From the NCBI RefSeq assembly GCF_900110735.1, contig NZ_FOET01000015.1:1-64000 (forward strand): 64,000 nucleotides of DNA, in the 5' to 3' direction. A program made the translations under genes and the position numbers. Under the pieces are notes generated by a model. The model did not search any database. It was not told where the DNA came from and saw nothing but the letters and a program-made list of their open reading frames with translations. This document shows positions 1-8,207 of the stretch, one piece after another (positions within the stretch are counted from its first letter, which is position 1; each line of letters opens with the position of its first letter). Origin of the DNA: Streptomyces radiopugnans. GTDB taxonomy: Bacteria > Actinomycetota > Actinomycetes > Streptomycetales > Streptomycetaceae.

Positions 1-386
1 CCGTCGGATCAAGGATCGGGCAGGCCACCGCCGAGTTGTTCGCCGCGGACGCCTACCGGGACTATCTGGAGCTGCACGGCCTGTCGGTGCAGCTGGCCGA
101 GGCGCTGGCCGAGTACTGGCACGCCCGCGTCCGTGCCGAGCTGGGTTTTGCCGGCGACGATCCCGAGGCGATCGAGGACATGTTCGCGCTGAAGTACCGC
201 GGGGCGCGGTTCTCGCTGGGGTATGGGGCCTGCCCGGATCTGGAGGACCGGGCCAAGATCGTCGAGTTGCTGCGGCCGGAGCGGATCGGGGTGACGCTGT
301 CCGAGGAGTTCCAGCTCCATCCCGAGCAGTCCACCGACGCCATCGTCCTCCACCACCCCGAGGCCAAATACTTCAACGCGCGATAG
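1..386 (+). CDS. metH: Cobalamin-dependent methionine synthase, C-terminal end (partial)
   Basis: This is the last 127 codons of a gene that begins before the window; the first whole codon is at base 3 and the TAG stop at 384-386. The residues match the S-adenosylmethionine-binding reactivation domain at the end of MetH, including the RGARFSLGYGACPDLEDR stretch and the GVTLSEEFQLHPEQSTDAIV motif near the C-terminus. The enzyme transfers a methyl group from methyltetrahydrofolate to homocysteine through B12, and this domain re-methylates oxidised cofactor. A long hairpin follows the stop. The upstream domains cannot be seen, so the integrity of the whole gene is unknown. Confidence 0.93.
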   Translation, partial: VGSRIGQATAELFAADAYRDYLELHGLSVQLAEALAEYWHARVRAELGFAGDDPEAIEDMFALKYRGARFSLGYGACPDLEDRAKIVELLRPERIGVTLSEEFQLHPEQSTDAIVLHHPEAKYFNAR

Positions 387-420
387 TTCGCAGACCGACG
401 TAAACTGATCTGTCCGGTAC

Positions 421-461
421 AGGCCGGTCGCCCGCACCCGTCAGGTGCGGGCGACCGGCCT
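421..461 (+). terminator. Terminator hairpin after metH
   Basis: A perfect 18-bp inverted repeat (421-438 with 444-461) with a 5-nt loop lies 34 bp after the metH stop and just before the next gene's ribosome-binding site. It has no U-tract. Confidence 0.75.
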
Positions 462-486
462 TCGCGTCCCTGTAGGAGGCACACGG

Positions 487-1287
487 ATGACTCGTCCCCT
501 CTCCCGCGTCGGAGTTCCGCCCGCCTTCGGCGGCAGTGCCCCGGCCCCCGTCTCCGCGCCCGCGCACGTTCCCGGCGGAGGGGGGAGACCGGACGCCGCT
601 GCCGCGTCCGCCGTGTCCGGGGCCGCCGCGGCCGGTCTCCAGGCCGTCCTGCTGGACATGGACGGCACGCTGGTGGACACCGAGGGCTTCTGGTGGGAGA
701 CCGAGGTCGAGGTGTTCGCCGAGCTGGGGTACGCGCTGGCCGACGAGCACCGTGAGGTGGTGGTCGGCGGGCCGATGTCCCGGAGCGCGACGTATCTGAT
801 TCAGGCCACCGGGGCGGACATCTCCCTGGGAGACCTGACGGTGCTGCTCAACTCCAAGTTCATCGAGCGGGTCGAGCGCGGTGTGTCCCTGATGCCCGGT
901 GCCCGGCGGCTGCTGACGGAGCTGGCCGCGCACGACGTGCCGGCCGCCCTAGTGTCGGCCTCGCACCGGCGGGTGATCGACAGGATGCTCGTCTCCCTGG
1001 GGCCGGAGCACTTCGCGCTGACCCTGGCGGGTGACGAGGTGGAGCGGACCAAGCCGCACCCGGACCCGTATCTGCTGGCCGCCTCGCGGCTGGGGGCGCA
1101 CCCGGGGCGCTGCGTGGTGGTGGAGGACACCGTGACCGGTGTGACCTCGGCGGAGGCCGCGGGCTGCCATGTGGTGGCGGTGCCTTCGGTGACGCGGATC
1201 GAGCCCGCGCACCGGCGTACGGTCGTGCCGTCCCTGGAGGAAGTGGATCTGCCTTTTCTGCGCTCTCTGATCGCCTCCGCGCACTGA
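487..1287 (+). CDS. HAD-superfamily phosphatase
   Basis: The product has 266 residues. I chose the ATG at 487 because GTAGGAGG sits 7-8 bases before it; an in-frame GTG at 445 lies inside the terminator hairpin. Residues 1-50 are a low-complexity Ala/Pro/Gly extension. The HAD fold starts with motif I, LLDMDGTLVDTEG (nucleophile Asp57, acid Asp59), followed by a helical cap, the motif II region ending in LVSAS, and later KPHPDPYLLAA and VVVEDTVTGVTSAEAAG, which carry the motif III lysine and motif IV acidic pair. These are the marks of a beta-phosphoglucomutase/phosphatase-like cytoplasmic enzyme. The substrate cannot be told from the sequence. Confidence 0.88.
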   Translation: MTRPLSRVGVPPAFGGSAPAPVSAPAHVPGGGGRPDAAAASAVSGAAAAGLQAVLLDMDGTLVDTEGFWWETEVEVFAELGYALADEHREVVVGGPMSRSATYLIQATGADISLGDLTVLLNSKFIERVERGVSLMPGARRLLTELAAHDVPAALVSASHRRVIDRMLVSLGPEHFALTLAGDEVERTKPHPDPYLLAASRLGAHPGRCVVVEDTVTGVTSAEAAGCHVVAVPSVTRIEPAHRRTVVPSLEEVDLPFLRSLIASAH

Positions 1288-1674
1288 GCGTGCGCCGTTC
1301 GCTGCATGATGAATGCATCGGAAACAGTGAGCAGTGGTCCGCTCATTATCCGTGACGAATGCGGTGGCCGAATTCCTGCTTTTCGCCTGGTGGTTGAATG
1401 CGTGACGTTCATCACGTGATCCCGGGGTGCGGGGCGGGGTCCGGGGTGGCCGCGGGGGCGGTTGGCCCTTTTTCCGTGCGTCCATGTGTCCCGTTTGGTG
1501 CCCGCTCGCGCCGATCGCCCCGCCGTCCGGTTATCGGATTGTGCGGTGGGGTTATCGGAGCGTGATAATTCCGCGCCGGTGGCTCGGAGAAGTGACGGAC
1601 CCCACGGCTACTAATGTCTGTCTCCCGGCCGGAGAATTCGGCAACAGCCTGGCTGGACGAGGAGACCGTCACCG
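1288..1674. other. Intergenic region upstream of the peptide-binding lipoproteins
   Basis: These 387 bases hold no convincing gene. A short dyad TGCAT-N5-ATGCA lies at 1303-1317. The second half is relatively AT-rich for this genome and holds the direct repeat listed separately, a possible -10 element GATAAT at 1564-1569, and a TACTAATGT stretch at 1609-1617 close to the next gene. Confidence 0.5.
1529..1569 (+). promoter_or_regulatory. Direct repeat GGTTATCGGA x2, candidate operator
   Basis: GGTTATCGGA occurs at 1529-1538 and again at 1550-1559. The copies are 21 bp apart (two helical turns), on the same DNA face and just upstream of GATAAT at 1564. This looks like a paired regulator site in the promoter of the tandem lipoprotein genes. 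No regulator gene adjoins it. Confidence 0.4.
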
Positions 1675-3273
1675 ATGAACCGCAAGACGCTGCTGCTGCC
1701 CGCCGTCGCGGGCCTGCTGGCCCCCCTGCTCGTTGCATGCGGCAACGACAGCGCCGACGGCGGAAACGGCGGGACGATCGTTGTCGGTACCACCGACCGG
1801 ATCGAGGCCACGGAGAAGGCGCCCGCCCCGCTCGACCCCGCGGCGGTCTACGACGTCAGCACCTGGAACGTCTTCCGCAACACCTTCCAGACGCTGCTGC
1901 GCCTGCCCCGCGCGGGTGGCCAGCCGGAGGCGGAGGCCGCGGAGGAGTGCGGCTTCGCCGACCAGCGCAGCACGCAGTACCGCTGCACCCTCCGCGAGGG
2001 GCTCACGTTCTCCAACGGCCACGAGCTGACCGCCGAGGACGTGGTGTTCTCCGTCAACCGGATGCTCGGCATCGACGACCCCGGCGGTCCCGCCTCGCTG
2101 CTGAGCAACCTCGACCGGGTCGAGGCCCCCTCCGAAAACGAGGTGGTCTTCCACCTCAGAAAGCCCGACGCCACCTTCCCCCACAAGCTCGCCACCCCCG
2201 CGGCGGCGATCCTGGACAGCGAGGTCTACCCGGCCGACGAGCTCTACGAGGGGTACGGGATCACCGGCTCCGGCCCCTACGTCCTGGAGTCCTTCGACGC
2301 CGAGGGCGGCCGGGCGGTCCTCGCCCGCAACGAGGCCTACAAGGGCGACCTGGAGCTGCGCAACGGCCGCGTCGAGCTGCGCTTCTTCGACGACTCCCAG
2401 GCCATGGAGAAGGCGCTGCGCGACGGTGACATCGATGTGATGAACCGCAGCCTGTCGCCCGAGCAGATCGACCGGCTGGGGAGCGACAAGGGCGACGGGA
2501 TCGACGTCGTCGAGATGTCCGGCCAGGAGATCCGCTACCTGGTCTTCGCCACCGACGACCCGGTCGCCGGCCGCAAGGCCGTGCGCCAGGCCGTCGCCCA
2601 GACCGTGGACCGCGGCGAGCTGGTGCGCGACGTGTACGAACGGACCGCCGAGCCCCTGTACTCCATCGTCCCCAGCGGGCTGACCGGGCACCACAACTCC
2701 TTCTTCAACACCTACGGCGAGCCCGACGCCAAGGCGGCCCGCGCCACCCTCGAACGCGCCGGCGTCGACACACCGGTCGAGCTGGAACTCACGTACACCA
2801 CCGACCACTACGGCCCCGCCACGGCCGAGGAGTTCAAGGTGCTGGCCGAGCAGCTCAACGACTCCGGGCTGTTCAGGGCGACGGTCAAGGGCGTGCCGTG
2901 GAAGACCTACCGGCCCGCCTCGGCCGAGCAGAAGTACGCCGTCTACGGCATGGGCTGGTTCCCGGACTTCCCGGACCCGGACAACTTCGTCGCCCCCTTC
3001 TTCGCCGAGGACAACTTCCTGGGCTCCCCGTACGAGAACAACGAGATCCGTGAGCAGCTCATCCCGCGCACGCGGGTCAAGGAGCAGCGCGACCAGGCGG
3101 TCGACGACTTCGTCCGGGTCCAGGACATCGTCGCCAAGGAGGTGCCCGTGCTCCCGCTGTGGCAGGGCAAGCAGTACGTCGCCGCCCGCGACGGCGTCAC
3201 CGGAGTGGAGTGGGCGCTCAACTCCTCCTCCGTGCTCCAGCTGTGGGAGCTGGGAAGAGGCGTTCAGGACTGA
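1675..3273 (+). CDS. Oligopeptide-type ABC transporter substrate-binding lipoprotein (copy 1)
   Basis: The product has 532 residues. A short basic start and hydrophobic stretch end in the lipobox LVAC (Cys22), so it should be a membrane-anchored lipoprotein outside the cell. The mature part is an SBP_bac_5 (OppA/DppA-like) fold, seen in the CTLREGLTFSNGHELTAEDVVFS region, the FHLRKPDATFPHKLAT segment, and the C-terminal FPDFPDPDNFVAPFF and VPVLPLWQGKQYV motifs. The ATG at 1675 follows GAGGAGA at a usable distance. A close paralogue follows 91 bp later on the same strand. No permease or ATPase gene adjoins, so both must work with a transporter encoded elsewhere. The ligand is unknown; peptides are the family's usual ligand. 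Confidence 0.9.
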   Translation: MNRKTLLLPAVAGLLAPLLVACGNDSADGGNGGTIVVGTTDRIEATEKAPAPLDPAAVYDVSTWNVFRNTFQTLLRLPRAGGQPEAEAAEECGFADQRSTQYRCTLREGLTFSNGHELTAEDVVFSVNRMLGIDDPGGPASLLSNLDRVEAPSENEVVFHLRKPDATFPHKLATPAAAILDSEVYPADELYEGYGITGSGPYVLESFDAEGGRAVLARNEAYKGDLELRNGRVELRFFDDSQAMEKALRDGDIDVMNRSLSPEQIDRLGSDKGDGIDVVEMSGQEIRYLVFATDDPVAGRKAVRQAVAQTVDRGELVRDVYERTAEPLYSIVPSGLTGHHNSFFNTYGEPDAKAARATLERAGVDTPVELELTYTTDHYGPATAEEFKVLAEQLNDSGLFRATVKGVPWKTYRPASAEQKYAVYGMGWFPDFPDPDNFVAPFFAEDNFLGSPYENNEIREQLIPRTRVKEQRDQAVDDFVRVQDIVAKEVPVLPLWQGKQYVAARDGVTGVEWALNSSSVLQLWELGRGVQD

Positions 3274-3364
3274 GCGGTTCCCGCGCCGCCCCGCTCCGGG
3301 GCGGCGCGGGGCTGCGCGAACGGGGGTTCGGAGAACGGCACACACCACTGATGAGGATGCGAAC

Positions 3365-4957
3365 GTGAGGAAAAGGGCCCGTTTCTGGGCGCTTCCGGCA
3401 GGTACGGCCCTGGTCGCCGCACTGCTCACCGGCTGCGGTGACGAGCAGGGGACGAGCGCCGGCCAGGGCGAGCGGATCGTGATGGGGATGACCGACGAGG
3501 TCATGGCCGTCGACCCCGCCTCCGGCTACGACCCGGGATCCTGGCTGGTCTTCAACAACGTCTTCCAGTCGCTGCTCAGCTTCCCCAAGAGCGGGACGGA
3601 GCCCCAGCCGGAGGCCGCGCGGAGCTGCGAGTTCACCGACGCCGGCAGCCGGGTCTTCCGGTGCGTCCTCAAGGACGGGCTGAAGTTCACCAACGGCAAC
3701 CCGCTCACCTCCAAGGACGTGAAGTTCTCCTTCGAGCGGACCCTGCGCATCGACGACCCCGACGGCCCGGCCGTGATGCTGTCGAACATCGAGGAGATCG
3801 AGACCCCGGACGCCCAGACGGTCGTCTTCCGCCTCGGCTCGCCCGACGCCACCTTCCCGCAGAAGATCGCCTCCGGCGCCGGCTCGATCGTCGACCACCG
3901 CGCCTACCCGGCCGACGAGCTGCGCACCGACGGCAAGGCCGTCGGCTCGGGCGTCTACCGGCTGGACTCCTACGGGGACGAGGAAGCGGTCTTCTCCGTC
4001 AACCCGGACTACACCGGGCCCGCCGAGGTGAAGAACTCCGGGATGACGATCAAGCTCTTCCACGGCGACCAGGCGGCTCTGAAGGAGGCACTGAGCAGCG
4101 GCGAGGTGGACCTGGCCTACCGGGGCCTGGCCATGGACGACATCGCCGACCTCGACGCGGCGGCGAGCGCCGAGAACGGGGTGGAGGTCGTCGAGGGCAC
4201 CAGCGCCGAGGTGCACCACCTGGTCTTCAACATGGAGCACCCGGTCACCGGCAAGCCGGGGGTGCGCAAGGCCATCGCATACCTGCTGGACCGCTCCACG
4301 CTGATCCGCGACGTCTACCGGCGTACCGCCGAGCCGCTGTACTCGATCGTGCCCGCCGGGATCACCGGCCACAACACCGCCTTCTTCGACGCCTACGGCA
4401 GCCGTCCGCAGCCGGCCAAGGCCAGGGCGGCCCTGCGCGCCGAGGGCATCACGGAGAAGGTGAAGCTCACCCTGTGGGCCACCCCGGTGCGCTACGGCCC
4501 CGCCACCGTCCGGGAGTTCGAGGAGATCGCCCAGCAGCTCAACGCCAGCGGCCTGTTCGACGCCAAGGTCGAGAGCGTGGAGCTGGAGGAGTACGAGAAG
4601 GGCATCGAGGCGGGCGAGTACGGGGTGTACGTCAAGGGCTGGGTGCCCGACTACCCGGACGCCGACAACTTCACCGCGCCCTTCTTCGGCGAGGACAACG
4701 TGCTGGGCAACGGCTACGACGCCGGGCGGATCACCTCCAAGCTGCTGCCGCGCACGGCGGCGGCGAGCGACCGCGCCGCCACCGTCGAGGACTTCGGCGA
4801 GATCCAGGACATCGTCGCCCGGGACCTGCCGATCCTGCCCCTCTGGCAGGGCAAGCAGTACGCCGTGGCGCACGAGGACATCTCCGGGCTGGAGTGGACG
4901 CTGGACGCCTCCACCGTCTTCCGCTTCTGGGAGATCGGCAAGGGCGCCGGAGGCTGA
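3365..4957 (+). CDS. Oligopeptide-type ABC transporter substrate-binding lipoprotein (copy 2)
   Basis: The product has 530 residues, starting at GTG 3365 with GAGGA about 8 bases upstream; the open frame upstream belongs to a shadow of copy 1. The lipobox is LTGC (Cys24). It aligns with the preceding protein along its whole length: PDGPAVMLSNIE against PGGPASLLSNLD, RRTAEPLYSIVP against ERTAEPLYSIVP, and a shared LPLWQGKQY end. The pair therefore arose by tandem duplication and has since diverged. A perfect inverted repeat follows the stop. The same uncertainty about ligand and transporter applies as for copy 1. Confidence 0.9.
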   Translation: MRKRARFWALPAGTALVAALLTGCGDEQGTSAGQGERIVMGMTDEVMAVDPASGYDPGSWLVFNNVFQSLLSFPKSGTEPQPEAARSCEFTDAGSRVFRCVLKDGLKFTNGNPLTSKDVKFSFERTLRIDDPDGPAVMLSNIEEIETPDAQTVVFRLGSPDATFPQKIASGAGSIVDHRAYPADELRTDGKAVGSGVYRLDSYGDEEAVFSVNPDYTGPAEVKNSGMTIKLFHGDQAALKEALSSGEVDLAYRGLAMDDIADLDAAASAENGVEVVEGTSAEVHHLVFNMEHPVTGKPGVRKAIAYLLDRSTLIRDVYRRTAEPLYSIVPAGITGHNTAFFDAYGSRPQPAKARAALRAEGITEKVKLTLWATPVRYGPATVREFEEIAQQLNASGLFDAKVESVELEEYEKGIEAGEYGVYVKGWVPDYPDADNFTAPFFGEDNVLGNGYDAGRITSKLLPRTAAASDRAATVEDFGEIQDIVARDLPILPLWQGKQYAVAHEDISGLEWTLDASTVFRFWEIGKGAGG

Positions 4958-4975
4958 TCCTGCCCCGGGCCGCTC

Positions 4976-5019
4976 CAGGTGCGCCGCCCGCCGCTTCCCC
5001 GCGGCGGGCGGCGCACCTG
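4976..5019. terminator. Bidirectional terminator hairpin
   Basis: A perfect 19-bp inverted repeat (4976-4994 with 5001-5019) with a 6-nt loop lies between the convergent lipoprotein and response-regulator genes. It has no U-tract. Confidence 0.75.
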
Positions 5020-5060
5020 CGTCACCGGCCACCGGGCCCGGCCCCGTTCCCGGCGGCGTC

Positions 5061-5732
5061 CTACCGGTCGCCGGGGCGGACCAGCCCGCTCTCGTAGGCG
5101 TACACCGCCGCCTGCACCCGGTCGCGCAGGCCCAGCTTGGTCAGCACATGGCCGACATGGGTCTTCACCGTCGTCTCGCTGACGAAGAGGTCCGCGGCGA
5201 TCTCGGCGTTCGACAGGCCGCGCGCCACCAGCTTGAGCACCTCGACCTCGCGGTCGGTGAGCGTGCCCAGCGCGTCGGGCACCTCCTCCTCGCCCGAGGG
5301 CAGCTTCCCGGCGTACTTGTCCAGCAGGCGCCGGGTGATGCTGGGGGCGAGCATGGCCTCGCCGGCCGCCACCACCCGGATCGCCTGCACCAACTCGGCG
5401 GCCGGCGCGTCCTTGAGCAGGAAGCCGGACGCGCCCGCGCGCAGCGCCTCCACCACGTACTCGTCCAGGTCGAACGTGGTGAGCACCAGGACCTTGGCGG
5501 GGCCGTCCCGCTCCGGACCGGTGATCTGGCGGGTGGCCTCCACGCCGTCCATCCGCGGCATCCGGATGTCCATCAGCACCACGTCCGGCTGGAGCGCCCG
5601 CACCTGGTCCAGTGCCTGCAGGCCGTCCCCGGCCTCGCCCACCACGGCGATGTCCCCCTCGGCCTCCAGGATCATCCGGAAGCCGGTGCGCAGCAGCGGC
5701 TGGTCGTCGACCAGCAGGACGCGGATTGCCAC
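5061..5732 (-). CDS. NarL/FixJ-family response regulator
   Basis: The product has 223 residues. The GTG start at 5732 is favoured by AGGAG a few bases upstream; the longer open frame upstream is low-complexity. The receiver domain (residues 1-120) has the acidic pair Asp9-Asp10, phospho-acceptor Asp55 in LMDIRMP, and Lys107 in GFLLKDA. A LuxR-type helix-turn-helix follows at about 158-215 (LTDREVEVLKLVARGLSNAEIA). It is a DNA-binding regulator controlled by phosphorylation. No histidine kinase adjoins it. It lies 44 bp downstream of the RecB-like nuclease gene on the same strand and may share its transcript. Confidence 0.93.
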   Translation of the reverse strand: MAIRVLLVDDQPLLRTGFRMILEAEGDIAVVGEAGDGLQALDQVRALQPDVVLMDIRMPRMDGVEATRQITGPERDGPAKVLVLTTFDLDEYVVEALRAGASGFLLKDAPAAELVQAIRVVAAGEAMLAPSITRRLLDKYAGKLPSGEEEVPDALGTLTDREVEVLKLVARGLSNAEIAADLFVSETTVKTHVGHVLTKLGLRDRVQAAVYAYESGLVRPGDR

Positions 5733-5776
5733 GGGAACTCCTATCGGGGCCGGGGGCTTGGCAGGCCCATTCTTGC

Positions 5777-6751
5777 CTAGCCGGCCGCGCCCTCCGCCTC
5801 CGGGAGGGTGCCCGGGGAGCGGTCCGTGCCACTGCCCGTGCCGCCGCCCGTGCCGGCGTCCGGCTCCAATGGCAGCCGCGGCTGGATCATCAGCGGATAC
5901 GGCGGGGGAGTGCCCCCGAACTCCGGGCACAGCGCCTGGTGGGCGCACCAGCCGCACAGCGGGCCCGGCCTGGGCCGCCAGTCACCGGTCTCGGTCGCCT
6001 GCCGGATCGCCTCCCACAGGGCCAGCAGCTTGCGCTCCACGCCGCGCAGGTCGTTCTCGTCCGGGTCGTAGGTGAGCACGTCGGCGCTGCCCAGGTAGAC
6101 CAGCTGCAGCCGGCGCGGGATCGTGCCGCGCAGCCGCCACAGCACCAGGGCGTAGAACTTCATCTGGAACAGCGCCTCGGCGGTGTACTCCGGCCGGGGC
6201 GCCTTGCCGGTCTTGTAGTCGACGATGCGGACCTCGCCGGTGGGCGCCACGTCGACCCGGTCGATGATGCCGCGCAGCCGCAGCCCGGACTCCAGGCGGG
6301 CCTCCACGAACAGCTCGCGCTCGGCCGGCTCCAGCCTGGTGGGGTCCTCCAGGGAGAACCACCGCTCGACCAGCTCCTCCGCCCGGGCCAGCCACCGTGC
6401 CAGCTCGGTGCCGTCGGCCGCGCCCTCGCCCCCGGCCTCCCGGCCGTCCTCCGTGAACAGCTCCGCGAGTTCCGGCCGCTTCGCCAGCAGCCGCTCCCAC
6501 TCCCGCACCACCAGCGAGCGCGCCCGCCGTACGCTGCGCTCGGCGGCGGGAGCGTCGAAGAGCCGCTCCAGCACCGCGTGCACCACCGTGCCCCGGGTGG
6601 CAGCGGGCGTCGGTTTCTCGGGCAGCCTGTCGATCACCCGGAAGCGGTACAGCAGCGGGCACTGCATGAAGTCGGCGGCCCGCGACGGGGACAGGGAGTT
6701 GGGCGGCGAGGCGGGTGCGGGCGCCTTGCCGGGTGCCGGATGGGAGACCAT
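5777..6751 (-). CDS. RecB-like PD-(D/E)XK nuclease with a probable Fe-S cluster
   Basis: The product has 324 residues. The nuclease core is visible in order: GTVVHAVLE (54-62) with the motif His, Glu150, GIIDRVD with Asp164, and VDYKTGK with Asp178 and Lys180. Cys31 before the core and the cluster Cys266, Cys269 and Cys275 after it form the four-cysteine pattern of AddB/Cas4-type nucleases that hold a 4Fe-4S cluster. The tail beyond residue 280 is Gly/Pro-rich. I chose the ATG at 6751 because TAGGGT lies 7 bases upstream on this strand, as in leaderless mRNAs, and no Shine-Dalgarno is seen. A role in DNA end processing or repair is inferred from the family. No cas gene is nearby. Confidence 0.87.
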   Translation of the reverse strand: MVSHPAPGKAPAPASPPNSLSPSRAADFMQCPLLYRFRVIDRLPEKPTPAATRGTVVHAVLERLFDAPAAERSVRRARSLVVREWERLLAKRPELAELFTEDGREAGGEGAADGTELARWLARAEELVERWFSLEDPTRLEPAERELFVEARLESGLRLRGIIDRVDVAPTGEVRIVDYKTGKAPRPEYTAEALFQMKFYALVLWRLRGTIPRRLQLVYLGSADVLTYDPDENDLRGVERKLLALWEAIRQATETGDWRPRPGPLCGWCAHQALCPEFGGTPPPYPLMIQPRLPLEPDAGTGGGTGSGTDRSPGTLPEAEGAAG

Positions 6752-6758
6752 GGACACG

Positions 6759-6764
6759 ACCCTA
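6759..6764 (-). promoter_or_regulatory. -10 box of a leaderless promoter (RecB-like nuclease)
   Basis: TAGGGT on the minus strand is followed by 7 nt and the ATG at 6751, which places the transcript start at or next to the start codon. Confidence 0.55.
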
Positions 6765-6819
6765 CGGCCCGCCACCGACACACCGCCGCTTACCATCGAT
6801 GGCGTACCCCTTCGCACCC

Positions 6820-6864
6820 CCCTCGCACCTCACGGCCGCGGGGGCGGACCACCGGGTGCGAGGG
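6820..6864 (+). other. Long-loop hairpin upstream of the site-2 protease gene
   Basis: CCCTCGCACC (6820-6829) is complementary to GGTGCGAGGG (6855-6864), with a 25-nt GC-rich loop. The hairpin ends about 10 nt before the ribosome-binding site of the GTG at 6886, so it could affect translation start. It may equally be chance in such GC-rich DNA. Confidence 0.3.
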
Positions 6865-6885
6865 CACCTTCTACGAGGGGAACCC

Positions 6886-8115
6886 GTGGCGGACACGGAC
6901 AACAGCGGGCGGCCGGAGCCCGGCTCCGGCGGATCGGCGGACGGCAGGCGGAAGCGCCCGCGGGAGAGCGGTGGCGGCATTCTCATGGGCCGCCCCTTCG
7001 GCGTGCCCGTGTACGTGGCGCCGAGCTGGTTCGTCGTCGCCGCGCTGATCACGTGGGTCTTCGGCGGTCAGCTGGAGCGTGTGCTCCCGGAGCTGGGCGG
7101 CGCCCGCTACCTGGTGTCCCTGTTCTTCGCGGTCGCCTTCTACGCCTCGGTGCTGGTCCACGAGCTGGCCCACACCGTCGCCGCCCTGCGCTTCAAGCTC
7201 CCGGTGCGCCGCATCCAGCTCCAGTTCTTCGGCGGGGTGTCGGAGATCGAGAAGGAGAGCGAGACCCCGGGCCGGGAGTTCGTCCTGGCCTTCGTCGGCC
7301 CGCTGCTCTCCCTGGTGCTGTCGGGCGTGTTCTACCTGGGGCTGTTCGCGGTCGAGCCCGGCACCGTGCCCGCGGTGCTGCTGGCCGGGCTGATGGTCTC
7401 CAACCTCATCGTCGCGATCTTCAACCTGCTGCCGGGCCTGCCCCTGGACGGCGGCCGGATGCTGCGCGCGGTGGTGTGGAAGATCAGCGGCAAGCCGATG
7501 ACCGGCACCGTCGCCGCCGCCTGGACCGGCCGCGCGCTCGCCATCGCCGTCCTGGTCGGAATGCCGCTGCTCAGCTACGCGGGGGGCTACGGCGCCGAGG
7601 AGGGCTTCGGCGGGGTGGACTCCATCACCGACGCCCTGCTCGCCGCGATCCTCGCCGCGATCATCTGGACCGGCGCCGGAAACAGCCTGCGCATGGCCAG
7701 GCTGCGCGAGCGCCTGCCCGAACTGAGCGCCCGCGCCCTGACCCGCCGCGCCGTCCCCGTCTCCGCCGACACCCCCCTGTCGGAGGGCCTGCGCCGCGCC
7801 AACGAGGCCGGGGCCAGGGCCCTGGTGGTCGTGGACGGGCAGGGGGAGGCGGTCGCCGTCGTCCGCGAGGCGGCGATCGCCGGGGTGCCCGAGCACCGTC
7901 GCCCCTGGGTGGCGGTGAGCACCCTGGCCCAGGACATCACCGAGGGCATGCGGGTGTGGGCCGAGCTGGCCGGCGAGGAGCTGCTGGAGCACCTGCGCGC
8001 CACCCCCGCCAGCGAGTACCTGGTGGTGGAGGAGAGCGGCCAGGTCTACGGGGTGCTGTCGGCCGGCGACGTCGAGCGGGCCTTCGTGGCGGCCATGGCC
8101 AAGCCCGCCTCCTGA
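6886..8115 (+). CDS. Site-2 protease family metalloprotease (M50) with CBS domains
   Basis: The product has 409 residues and starts at GTG 6886 with GAGGGG upstream. The first 35 residues are hydrophilic. Several membrane segments follow, one carrying the zinc motif HELAH at 92-96 and another the second metal motif NLLPGLPLDGGR around 180-191 (Asp188). The C-terminal 130 residues look like a CBS-domain pair (PVSADTPLSEGLRRANEAG and later YGVLSAGDVERAF). The family cleaves membrane-bound substrates such as anti-sigma factors within the bilayer; the substrate here is unknown. It precedes trmI, as I recall from other Streptomyces genomes. Confidence 0.9.
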   Translation: MADTDNSGRPEPGSGGSADGRRKRPRESGGGILMGRPFGVPVYVAPSWFVVAALITWVFGGQLERVLPELGGARYLVSLFFAVAFYASVLVHELAHTVAALRFKLPVRRIQLQFFGGVSEIEKESETPGREFVLAFVGPLLSLVLSGVFYLGLFAVEPGTVPAVLLAGLMVSNLIVAIFNLLPGLPLDGGRMLRAVVWKISGKPMTGTVAAAWTGRALAIAVLVGMPLLSYAGGYGAEEGFGGVDSITDALLAAILAAIIWTGAGNSLRMARLRERLPELSARALTRRAVPVSADTPLSEGLRRANEAGARALVVVDGQGEAVAVVREAAIAGVPEHRRPWVAVSTLAQDITEGMRVWAELAGEELLEHLRATPASEYLVVEESGQVYGVLSAGDVERAFVAAMAKPAS

Positions 8116-8194
8116 ACCGCGGGGCCCGCACGTCCCGCCGTCCCCTCCGGGGCGCCCGGGGGGGCTCGATTACGGCCGGGGGGCGTGCCTGGAC

Positions 8195-8200
8195 TACCCT
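8195..8200 (+). promoter_or_regulatory. -10 box of a leaderless promoter (trmI)
   Basis: TACCCT is followed by 7 nt and the trmI ATG at 8208. No Shine-Dalgarno sequence precedes that ATG. Confidence 0.6.
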
Positions 8201-8207
8201 TGCCCCC

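Noticed and set aside
1412..1738. Open frames on both strands in the gap before the lipoproteins
   Set aside because: They are low-complexity Arg/Pro/Gly/Ala frames, as arise by chance in GC-rich DNA. They lack start signals, and some overlap the real lipoprotein gene.
5777..6751. RecB-like nuclease as a Cas4 of a CRISPR system
   Set aside because: The four-cysteine nuclease pattern is compatible, but no cas gene and no repeat-spacer array is in the window. The length and neighbours fit a housekeeping RecB-family protein.
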